From positions 1 to 5,974 of the forward strand of contig DATBFY010000770.1 in assembly GCA_036558265.1 (NCBI GenBank): a stretch of DNA of 5,974 nt. The letters run 5' to 3'. Numbering within the stretch: the first letter of the stretch is position 1; each line of letters opens with the position of its first letter. This document shows, in pieces, positions 1 to 5,074 of this stretch. Under the pieces are notes generated by a model that worked only from the letters and a program-made list of their open reading frames with translations, had not been told where the DNA came from and made no database searches. This DNA comes from RYN-433 sp036558265. GTDB lineage: Bacteria; Planctomycetota; Phycisphaerae; Tepidisphaerales; Tepidisphaeraceae. Both the position numbers and the translations under genes were made by a program.

Positions 1-22
1 GGCCGCGAGGCGCTGGTGAGGG

Positions 23-28
23 TATAAT
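23..28 (+). promoter_or_regulatory. Possible -10 box upstream of the exported-protein gene
   Basis: A perfect TATAAT stands out in otherwise GC-rich sequence, 45 nt before the ATG at 74. No -35 can be judged, because with normal spacing it falls at or beyond the left edge, and the first bases (GGCCGC) do not resemble TTGACA. There is no TGn extension. The call rests on the hexamer and its position alone. Confidence 0.3.
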
Positions 29-73
29 CGAGGGTCGCCGTCCAGTTGCGGGCATTCAGTGAGGGTTTCCGCC

Positions 74-1018
74 ATGATTCGTACGTACCGTCTGACGAGC
101 ATCGTGGCGGCAGTGTGCCTGTCCATAGCCGGGTACGTCGCGGCCGGAACGGCGAGTCCCGGTGGCGACAATGCTGCGAAGCCGGTGGCAGCGGCGAAGC
201 GGCCGGCGAACCTCAACCCGCAGGTCGCCGCGCTCCAGAAGGAATGGCAGGCGTACGCCAGGGACCCCGGCGCGAACAAGCTTCGCGAGACGTCGGACTA
301 CTTCAAGACCAACCCCTCGCCCGACGCCACGCCCGATGTCGTCATGAAGGCGCTCGAGGCCAGCGTATCCGGTGGCGCCGGCGCGGAGGCTTACGTCAAG
401 TGGCAACTGTTGTCGGCCGTCCCGGGCAAGTTTCCCGACGAGCTGGTGAAGCGGGCGATCGTGGTTTATCGCCGCTCGCCCGCACCGACCGAGCACCCGG
501 GTCTCAACCACCGCTTGCTCTCCAAGGCCGTCATGGGCGTGAAGAAGTCGCAGGCCGGTTCGCTTCAGAAGGAAATGGACGAGGCCGTCGCCCGGGTCAG
601 CGAGCGCAACCACGTGCTGTTCGAATACCGTGACGCGCTCTTTTCGAGGCTGCCCAACCGCCTCGATGTGCTCCAGGCCGGCCTGGAAGACGTCGCCGAC
701 CGCGCTTCCCGCGGCTTGAACGCCAACGGCATCTTCGATAACGTCTCCGCCGGCATCCGGAGCTGGGCGATCAGCGACGCCAAGCCGGCGCAAGTGAGCG
801 GGATGACCGCCGCCGTCAGCCGCCTCCGCGCCGTGGTCACCCGCGACGAGAACCGGCCCTACGCGAAGATCGGCGACGACAAGGGCATGGCCAAGTGGGA
901 CCTCGCCGGTCCCGCGATCGACCCCAAGAAGCTGGACGAACTGGCCAAGTTCCTGGAGAACAACTCGTCCGGCGGCATGGCCGGGGGCCTGAAGTTCAAA
1001 GAGAACAAGGACAAGTAG
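74..1018 (+). CDS. Exported protein of unknown function, 314 aa
   Basis: I do not recognise a family. The ATG at 74 is preferred over the GTG at 59 because GAGGG (61-65) lies 8 nt ahead of it and the protein then begins with a normal signal peptide: MIRTYR, a hydrophobic stretch at about residues 8-24, and a signal-peptidase-I-like VAA at 22-24. The only cysteine (C15) lies inside the hydrophobic segment and has no lipobox, so a lipoprotein is unlikely. The mature part begins with a low-complexity Ala/Lys/Pro linker (about 25-48). It continues as a mostly helical, charged body with amphipathic stretches at about 50-75, 105-135 and 145-215. The tail is basic and Gly/Lys-rich (SSGGMAGGLKFKENKDK). 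No catalytic motif or later membrane helix is visible. The likely location is the periplasm or cell envelope. It may not be functionally linked to the carrier gene 35 nt downstream. Confidence 0.85.
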   Translation: MIRTYRLTSIVAAVCLSIAGYVAAGTASPGGDNAAKPVAAAKRPANLNPQVAALQKEWQAYARDPGANKLRETSDYFKTNPSPDATPDVVMKALEASVSGGAGAEAYVKWQLLSAVPGKFPDELVKRAIVVYRRSPAPTEHPGLNHRLLSKAVMGVKKSQAGSLQKEMDEAVARVSERNHVLFEYRDALFSRLPNRLDVLQAGLEDVADRASRGLNANGIFDNVSAGIRSWAISDAKPAQVSGMTAAVSRLRAVVTRDENRPYAKIGDDKGMAKWDLAGPAIDPKKLDELAKFLENNSSGGMAGGLKFKENKDK

Positions 1019-1039
1019 TCAGTAGTCGGTAGTCAGTAG
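1015..1039 (+). repeat. 7-bp tandem repeat overlapping a stop codon
   Basis: Three consecutive heptamers GTAGTCA, GTAGTCG and GTAGTCA (1015-1021, 1022-1028, 1029-1035) are followed by a partial GTAG (1036-1039). The first unit contains the TAG stop (1016-1018) of the upstream gene. The array fills most of the 35-nt gap before the sulfur-carrier gene. It is a short slippage-type repeat. I recall similar GTAGTCA strings in gaps of other high-GC environmental bacteria, but that memory is unverified. Confidence 0.8.
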
Positions 1040-1053
1040 AAAGCAGAGAAGAC

Positions 1054-1332
1054 ATGAGCGTGAAGATCCGCATCCCCTCGCCTCTTCGCAATTTCACCAA
1101 CGGCGCGGACATCGTCGAAGTGCAGGGTGGCAACGTCGCGCAGGCCCTCGAGCAGCTCAAGGACAAGGCCAAGGGCATCGAGACGCGGCTCTTCAAGGGC
1201 CCGGCGCAGCTCAATCGCTACGTGAACATTTACAAGAACGAGGAGGACATCCGCTTCCTCCAGAACCTCGACACCCCCGTCGCCGACGGCGACGAGCTCT
1301 CGATCGTCCCGGCGATCGCGGGCGGAAAGTAG
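1054..1332 (+). CDS. MoaD/ThiS-family sulfur-carrier protein, CysO-like, 92 aa
   Basis: This is a small beta-grasp (ubiquitin-fold) protein of the type that is adenylated at its C terminus by a MoeB/ThiF-like enzyme and carries sulfur as a thiocarboxylate. Landmarks are the N-terminal strand VKIRIPSPLRNFTNG (3-17), a helix around NVAQALEQLKDKAKG (27-41), the segment RYVNIYKNEEDIRF (55-68) and the end DGDELSIVPAIAGGK (78-92). The RYVNIYxNEEDIRF and DGDxxxIxPAxAGG pattern resembles mycobacterial CysO more than canonical MoaD, which suggests a role in cysteine or homocysteine biosynthesis rather than molybdopterin. The protein ends in GGK, not a free GG, so K92 would have to be removed before activation. 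The ATG at 1054 has only a weak purine-rich GAGAAG (1046-1051) ahead of it. No partner synthase, activating enzyme or JAMM peptidase is present. The family is secure; the CysO-like role is inference. Confidence 0.88.
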   Translation: MSVKIRIPSPLRNFTNGADIVEVQGGNVAQALEQLKDKAKGIETRLFKGPAQLNRYVNIYKNEEDIRFLQNLDTPVADGDELSIVPAIAGGK

Positions 1333-1340
1333 CCGCCCGC

Positions 1341-1357
1341 GACGGCGTCAAGCCGTC
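1341..1357 (+). other. Small hairpin just after the sulfur-carrier gene
   Basis: GACGGC (1341-1346) and GCCGTC (1352-1357) form a 6-bp stem with a 5-nt loop, starting 8 nt after the carrier stop. Its right arm overlaps the left outer arm of the larger palindrome at 1353-1459, so the two folds exclude each other in RNA. There is no T-run after it, so it is not a classical terminator. Confidence 0.35.
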
Positions 1358-1459
1358 ATCCTGAGCGCAGCGAAGGATCCAGCCGCGACCGGTGAATCGC
1401 GCGGCTTCGCCCCTTTGTGCAGGATCCTTCGGTCGTTTGAAACTCCCTCAGGATGACGG
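1353..1459. repeat. Nested palindromic element (GTCATCCTGAG type) between carrier and NIL genes
   Basis: Three perfect inverted pairs are nested in order. CCGTCATCCTGAG (1353-1365) pairs with CTCAGGATGACGG (1447-1459), 13 bp. CGAAGGATCC (1371-1380) pairs with GGATCCTTCG (1422-1431), 10 bp. AGCCGCG (1381-1387) pairs with CGCGGCT (1400-1406), 7 bp, leaving a 12-nt apical loop. The whole can form one long interrupted hairpin or cruciform. It carries no ORF of its own and ends 11 nt before the NIL gene's ribosome-binding site. I recall very similar GTCATCCTGAGCG...GAAGGATC strings scattered between genes of acidobacteria and planctomycetes, so I take it for a dispersed REP/MITE-like repeat; this memory is unverified. 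In RNA the hairpin could attenuate transcription or protect the 3' end of the carrier message. Confidence 0.85.
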
Positions 1460-1483
1460 GTCTCGCTCGTGAAAGGACCGGCC

Positions 1484-1735
1484 ATGCCCGTCTCCAAACG
1501 CTGCTGGTTCACCTTCCCCACCCGCACCCAGGTGGAGCAGCCGATCATCTGGCAGATGTCCCGGAAATTTCCCGATGTCAGTTTCGACATCCGCCAGGCG
1601 TCAGTACAGAACGAGATCGGGATCATGGCCGTCCTGCTGACCGGAGAGGCCCACCAGGTCCAGGGGGCCATCGATTTCCTCCGCTCAAGCGGGGTCGTCG
1701 TCGAACCGATAGAAAAGAGCGTCGTAGAAGGCTAG
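1484..1735 (+). CDS. Stand-alone NIL-domain protein, 83 aa
   Basis: A single alpha/beta domain matching the NIL fold, best known as the C-terminal substrate-sensing domain of the methionine importer ATPase MetN and from small proteins or ferredoxin fusions linked to sulfur amino-acid synthesis. The pattern seen is a first strand CWFTFP (7-12), a helix with QVEQPIIWQMSRKFPDVSFDI (16-36), then IGIMAVLLTGEAHQVQGAID (45-64) and FLRSSGVVVEPI (65-76), the usual strand-helix-strand ending. It fills the domain almost exactly, with no ferredoxin or ATPase part. The ATG at 1484 is preferred over the GTG at 1469 because GAAAGG (1471-1476) sits 7 nt upstream of it and the extra residues add nothing to the domain. 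Nearness to the CysO-like carrier supports a sulfur-assimilation role, perhaps ligand sensing or scaffolding, but this is inference; the domain alone shows no catalytic residues. Confidence 0.85.
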   Translation: MPVSKRCWFTFPTRTQVEQPIIWQMSRKFPDVSFDIRQASVQNEIGIMAVLLTGEAHQVQGAIDFLRSSGVVVEPIEKSVVEG

Positions 1736-1773
1736 TGGGGTAACAGTCCCTTCCCGCCATTCATTCACCTTAG

Positions 1774-1855
1774 TGCATGTAGCGGGCTGGCCGCTTGAGC
1801 GGCTAGCGCTTACCCAACGTCGCCGCGCACGTTGCGCGTCGCAGGCGTACATGCA
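1774..1855. other. 82-nt element able to fold as a three-way junction
   Basis: The outer arms TGCATGTA (1774-1781) and TACATGCA (1848-1855) are perfectly complementary over 8 bp. They enclose two hairpins. The first is GCTGGCCGC (1786-1794) with GCGGCTAGC (1799-1807): 9 bp including one G-T, loop TTGA. The second is CGCGCA (1824-1829) with TGCGCG (1833-1838), loop CGT, which can be extended past a mismatch. No tRNA consensus (T-loop GTTCRANY, CCA end) is seen despite the tRNA-like length, and no ORF fits. It is either a dispersed palindromic repeat or a structured RNA or leader in the NIL-rnr gap. The strand of any transcript is unknown. Confidence 0.5.
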
Positions 1856-1886
1856 GGGGAAGATGCAATTTAACTCCCCCCGGGGG
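1856..1886. other. Short GC palindromes before rnr
   Basis: Immediately after the three-way-junction element, GGGGA (1856-1860) is complementary to TCCCC (1875-1879), and CCCCCGGGGG (1877-1886) is a perfect 10-bp palindrome overlapping it. These are alternative folds of the rnr upstream region. No T-run follows, so I do not call a terminator. The rest of the gap to 1944 holds nothing I can name beyond the weak promoter listed separately. Confidence 0.35.
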
Positions 1887-1904
1887 CCGAATCGCTTCGA
1901 CGGT

Positions 1905-1933
1905 TTCTCTGGAAGCCGCGGAAGCACTACACT
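1905..1933 (+). promoter_or_regulatory. Weak possible promoter immediately before rnr
   Basis: TACACT (1928-1933) matches TATAAT at 4 of 6 positions, and TTCTCT (1905-1910), 17 nt before it, matches TTGACA at only 3 of 6. A start site about 7 nt after the -10 would fall near 1940, a few bases before the rnr ATG at 1945. That would give a nearly leaderless message, consistent with the absence of a Shine-Dalgarno site there. This is a weak match and could be chance. Confidence 0.2.
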
Positions 1934-1944
1934 TTGCCAAAAAT

Positions 1945-4329
1945 ATGTCAGAACAACTGAAAAATAAGATCATCGAACACGTCACGTCGGACGAGTACCG
2001 CCCGCAGCGGCCGCGAAAGCTGGCCCGCGAGCTGGACGCGCATGACGACCAGAACTATCACGAATTCCGCGACGCCCTGCGCGAGCTGATGCACCAGGGG
2101 CGCGTGGCGCTGGGGGCCGGCGGCAACGTCGTGCTCCCAACCGAGAAGGCCCGGAAGGACGAGTTCGTCGGCACCTACCGCGGCAAGAAGGGGGGCTTCG
2201 GCTTCGTCGTCCCGACCGACCCCACCTCCCACGAGGACCTGTACATCCCCAAGGGTGAGAACGGCGGCGCGATCAGCGGGGACGTCGTCCGCGCCCGCAT
2301 CCTGCACTGCCGCCAGGGCGAGGGACGCACCCTCTGCGAAGGAAAAATCGTCGAGATCATCGAGCGCAGCCAGAAACGCTTCGTCGGCACGCTGGTCAAG
2401 CAGCACACGACCTGGATGGTCCTGCCCGACGGCAACACCCTGACCGAGCCGATCCTTGCCCCCGACGCCGCGTCGCGGCACATCAAGGCGGGCACCAAGG
2501 TCGTCATCGAGCTGACCAGCTACCCCGACGAGGGCGAGCCCGCCCAGGGCGTCATCACCGAGGTGCTGGGCAAGGCCGGTGAGAAGGACGTCGATCTCAA
2601 GAGCGTCATCGTGCAATTCAACCTGCCGGCCGAATTCCCCGAGGCCGTCCGCGCCCAGGCCCGTCGCAGCGTCGATTCCTTCGACCCCGAGACCGAGCGC
2701 ACCCGCCGCATCGACCTGGTCGACGAGATCGTCTGCACGATCGACCCCGACGACGCCAAGGACTACGACGACGCGATCTCGTTGCGGCGGCTCGACAGCG
2801 GCGAGTACGAGCTGGGCGTCCACATCGCCGACGTCTCGCACTTCGTCCCGACCGGCTCACCGCTCGACGAGGAGGCCGCCAAGCGCGGCAACAGCGCCTA
2901 CTTCCCCGGGTTCGTCATCCCGATGCTGCCCGAAATCCTGTCGAACGGCGTTTGCTCCCTGCAGGAGGGCGTGCCGCGCCTCTGTAAGAGCGCGTTCATC
3001 CGCTACAACGACAAGGCCGAGCCCGTCGGCACCAAGTTCGCCAACACGATCATCCACTCCAACAAGCGGCTGCGCTATCGCGAGGCCCAGGCCCTGATCG
3101 ACCGCGAGGAGGTCATTCCCCACCCCGAGGGCGACCGCAAGCGGTCGGACTATCCGCCACAAGTCCTGGCCCTCCTTGATGAAATGAACACGCTCGCCCG
3201 GCGCCTTCAGAAACGCCGCTACCAGCAGGGCCAGGTCGTCCTGGACCTCCCGCAGATGGAATTGAAGCTGGACGAGGAGGGAAAGGTGGTTGGCGCGGAG
3301 CCCGAGGACACCAGCTTCACCCACACCCTGATCGAAATGTTCATGGTCGAAGCGAACGAGGCGGTGGCGCGGTTGCTGGATGCCCTGGGCGTCCCCTTCC
3401 TCCGCCGGATCCACCCGGAGCCCGAGCCGCAGGGGTCGGAGCGGCTGCGGCATTTTGTCCAGGTTTCGGGATACCGGCTGCCCAAGGACATGGACCGCAA
3501 GGCGCTGCAGGCGCTGTTGAACGCGGTGAAGGGCAAGCCCGAGTCGTTCGCGATCAACCTGGCGGTGCTCAAGAGCCTCAGCCGGGCCGAATACTCGCCC
3601 GAGTCGATCGGCCACTACGCGCTGGCGAGCCAGCACTACTGCCACTTCACCTCGCCGATCCGCCGCTACGCCGACCTGACGATCCACCGCCTGCTCGACG
3701 CCTACTTCGACGCCAAGGCCCGGGCCGGCGAAGGCGCCGCCGAGGCGATCCTCGGGCAGCGCAAGCTCAAGCTGGCGGACGTCCCGTCGTACGACGACCT
3801 GGTGAAGACCGGGCAGCACATCAGCTTCACCGAGCGGCGCGCGGACGACGCCGAACGCGAACTGCGCCAGGTCAAGGTGCTGGAACTGTTGAAGAAGCAC
3901 GTCGGCGAGGAGTTCACCGGCGTGGTCACCGGGATCACCAACTTCGGCATCTTCGTGCAGATCAACGAGTACCTGGTGGACGGCCTGATCCGCTACGAGG
4001 ACCTGATGGACGACTGGTGGGACGTGGACGAGAAGGCCGGCCGCGTCACCGGGCAGCGCACGGGCACGCGGATCGCGATCGGCGACGTCGCGAAGGTCGT
4101 GATCGTCAACGTGGACGAGGCGCGGCGCGAGCTGAACCTGGCGATCCGCCAGCTCCTGGGCAACCGCGGCGGCGGCGGCGGCGGGCGCGCCCCCAAGCCG
4201 GGCAAGAACGGCAAGCCCAACAAGAAGCACCGCAAGGGCACCAAGGTCGAGCGGCAGCATCGCCACAGCACCGGCGGCCAGCGGCGAAACCAGCGATCCA
4301 AGCAGCGATCGCGCAAGGGGCGGCGGTAG
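1945..4329 (+). CDS. rnr: Ribonuclease R (RNB-family 3'-5' exoribonuclease), 794 aa
   Basis: A processive, hydrolytic 3'-5' exonuclease that degrades structured RNA in the cytoplasm (mRNA and rRNA turnover, trans-translation targets in well-studied bacteria). Domains in order: N-terminal winged helix (1-65), two cold-shock/OB domains (about 72-120, with GKKGGFGFV, and 145-210), catalytic RNB domain (about 255-585), S1 domain (about 656-735, EFTGVVTGITNFGIFVQI) and a basic tail. The metal-binding motif IDPDDAKDYDD (266-276) keeps D267, D273, D275 and D276, matching the four RNB aspartates; HFTSPIRRYADLTIHR (567-582) is the second RNB signature. The winged helix, the RNase R-like length and the basic tail favour RNase R over RNase II. 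The ATG at 1945 starts the expected winged helix; no ATG or GTG lies in frame just upstream, and CCAAAAAT before it is not a Shine-Dalgarno site. The tail (741-794) begins with six glycines, then is dense in Lys, Arg and Gln. rnr converges on mobA across 9 nt. Confidence 0.97.
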   Translation: MSEQLKNKIIEHVTSDEYRPQRPRKLARELDAHDDQNYHEFRDALRELMHQGRVALGAGGNVVLPTEKARKDEFVGTYRGKKGGFGFVVPTDPTSHEDLYIPKGENGGAISGDVVRARILHCRQGEGRTLCEGKIVEIIERSQKRFVGTLVKQHTTWMVLPDGNTLTEPILAPDAASRHIKAGTKVVIELTSYPDEGEPAQGVITEVLGKAGEKDVDLKSVIVQFNLPAEFPEAVRAQARRSVDSFDPETERTRRIDLVDEIVCTIDPDDAKDYDDAISLRRLDSGEYELGVHIADVSHFVPTGSPLDEEAAKRGNSAYFPGFVIPMLPEILSNGVCSLQEGVPRLCKSAFIRYNDKAEPVGTKFANTIIHSNKRLRYREAQALIDREEVIPHPEGDRKRSDYPPQVLALLDEMNTLARRLQKRRYQQGQVVLDLPQMELKLDEEGKVVGAEPEDTSFTHTLIEMFMVEANEAVARLLDALGVPFLRRIHPEPEPQGSERLRHFVQVSGYRLPKDMDRKALQALLNAVKGKPESFAINLAVLKSLSRAEYSPESIGHYALASQHYCHFTSPIRRYADLTIHRLLDAYFDAKARAGEGAAEAILGQRKLKLADVPSYDDLVKTGQHISFTERRADDAERELRQVKVLELLKKHVGEEFTGVVTGITNFGIFVQINEYLVDGLIRYEDLMDDWWDVDEKAGRVTGQRTGTRIAIGDVAKVVIVNVDEARRELNLAIRQLLGNRGGGGGGRAPKPGKNGKPNKKHRKGTKVERQHRHSTGGQRRNQRSKQRSRKGRR

Positions 4330-4338
4330 TCGCGACGC

Positions 4339-4947
4339 TCACGTCCGCTCGAACGCCGCAAGATCGTCGGGATAGTTGAGATTCGCCCACACCCGCGCCG
4401 GCCAGTCCGCCGGCGCGGGGAAGACCTTGACCCCCGTTTCCTCGCAGAGCCCATGAACCGAGCGGAGCCCCGCGCCCAGTCGCCGGGTGATCATCTGCTT
4501 GCCCGACGCGCGCATGACACAGGGGAATGGTTCGACACGCTCGACCCCTTCGACCGATCGCGAGCACATCACCGCAGTCATGCCCGGACCCAGCCGGTCG
4601 ATCATCCATTCCAGGCATCCGCGCTCCATCGCCGGCATGTCCACGGTGACGATGACGACCACGTCCGTCCCCGCCGACGCGCGTTCGAGCGCCGTGAGCA
4701 CGCCGCGCAGCGGCCCCTGGTCCGCCTGCGGGTCCGTCGCCTCCGCGCCGAACAGCTCGTGCCCCGGCGGCCGCTCGTTGCCCGGCGAACTGACCAGCAG
4801 CGTGGGGCCCGGCCAGGCCAGGCGCTCGAGCAGGTACGCGAGGATCGGCCGGCCGCCGAGCGTGAGGCGGGACTTGGGCAACCCCATGCGCGAACCGCGG
4901 CCGCCCGCGAGGACGGCGAGCGTGACGTCGTGAGATGGCGGCGGCAT
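4339..4947 (-). CDS. mobA: Molybdenum cofactor guanylyltransferase (MobA), 202 aa
   Basis: Transfers GMP from GTP to Mo-molybdopterin to give the bis-MGD/MGD cofactor used by DMSO-reductase-family enzymes in the cytoplasm. It is a single nucleotidyltransferase Rossmann-like domain (NTP_transf_3 type) of normal MobA length. Motifs: the nucleotide-binding loop LAGGRGSRMGLPKSRL (13-28) with K25; QGPLRGVLTAL (77-87), equivalent to the MobA GPLxG segment; a metal-binding TVDMPAM (101-107) with D103; and NLNYPDDLAAF (189-199), the family's NxNTPEDL ending. The loop has GLPKSRL where many MobA proteins have GGxDKGLL, so a related cytidylyl- or nucleotidyl-transferase cannot be fully excluded. The ATG at 4947 has no Shine-Dalgarno site. 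Its stop is 9 nt from that of rnr, in convergent orientation. It lies downstream of the surface-protein gene on the same strand, but a hairpin between them argues for separate transcription. No other Moco gene is in view; the CysO-like carrier is not a convincing MoaD partner. Confidence 0.85.
   Translation of the reverse strand: MPPPSHDVTLAVLAGGRGSRMGLPKSRLTLGGRPILAYLLERLAWPGPTLLVSSPGNERPPGHELFGAEATDPQADQGPLRGVLTALERASAGTDVVVIVTVDMPAMERGCLEWMIDRLGPGMTAVMCSRSVEGVERVEPFPCVMRASGKQMITRRLGAGLRSVHGLCEETGVKVFPAPADWPARVWANLNYPDDLAAFERT
4392..4419. other. Strong GC hairpin inside the 3' end of mobA
   Basis: CCCGCGCCGGC (4392-4402) and GCCGGCGCGGG (4409-4419) are perfectly complementary over 11 bp around a 6-nt loop (CAGTCC). 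It lies 62 nt past the rnr stop and within mobA codons for about residues 176-185 (the Pro/Ala/Trp-rich PAPADWPARV stretch). With no room for a terminator in the 9-nt intergenic gap, it is the nearest candidate for stopping or stabilising rnr transcripts. There is no T-run on either side, so a Rho-independent terminator is not supported. Confidence 0.45.
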
Positions 4948-5010
4948 TGCGAGGCGATCGTGTCGTAGAACTCGCGAAGAGGCAAGCCACTGCGGGCCGA
5001 TTCGGCGAAA

Positions 5011-5044
5011 CGCCCGGCGTGCGGGGTATTCCGCGCGCCGGGCG
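5011..5044 (-). terminator. Terminator-like hairpin downstream of the surface-protein gene
   Basis: A 14-bp stem (5011-5024 with 5031-5044, one G-T pair) closes a 6-nt loop. Read on the minus strand it begins 30 nt after the surface-protein stop codon and is followed only by TTTCG, a short T-run. Position and stability fit an intrinsic terminator between this gene and mobA. The poor T-tract makes termination efficiency uncertain, but planctomycete-like GC content often gives such I-shaped forms. Confidence 0.65.
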
Positions 5045-5074
5045 TCAGGTGCTTCGAGTGATGATGTCGGACGA

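Noticed and set aside
56..793. 245-aa open frame on the minus strand opposite the first gene
   Set aside because: The plus-strand frame has a signal peptide, a Shine-Dalgarno site and sensible protein composition; the antisense frame has none of these.
1353..1459. CRISPR or insertion-sequence end
   Set aside because: There is one inverted structure, not repeated direct units with spacers, and there is no transposase ORF between the arms.
1774..1855. tRNA or tmRNA at the cloverleaf-like element
   Set aside because: Length and stems are suggestive, but there is no T-loop consensus, no D-loop GG, no anticodon arm of correct geometry and no CCA.
1685..1927. 80-aa minus-strand frame across the NIL-rnr gap
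   Set aside because: No ribosome-binding site or domain; it overlaps the NIL gene end and the palindromic element, whose inverted arms explain its composition.
2857..4266. 469-aa open frame on the minus strand opposite rnr
   Set aside because: It is antisense to a fully supported RNase R gene; its Val/Leu/Asp/Gly-heavy composition is the usual mirror of high-GC codon bias, and no domain is recognisable.
1054..4947. Moco biosynthesis cluster linking the MoaD-fold protein with mobA
   Set aside because: The carrier resembles CysO more than MoaD, rnr and strand reversal separate the two genes, and no moaA, moaC, moaE or moeA is present.
4602..4985. Minus-strand frame beginning LPLREFYDTIASQ just upstream of mobA, considered as a leader peptide or frameshifted MobA N terminus
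   Set aside because: It starts with TTG, has no Shine-Dalgarno site, becomes Arg/Ser/Ala low-complexity once it overlaps mobA, and mobA is complete without it.
4106..4990. 294-aa minus-strand frame overlapping mobA and the end of rnr
   Set aside because: It is a different frame over mobA, Arg/Ala/Gly-rich without motifs, while the 4947-4339 frame shows all MobA motifs.
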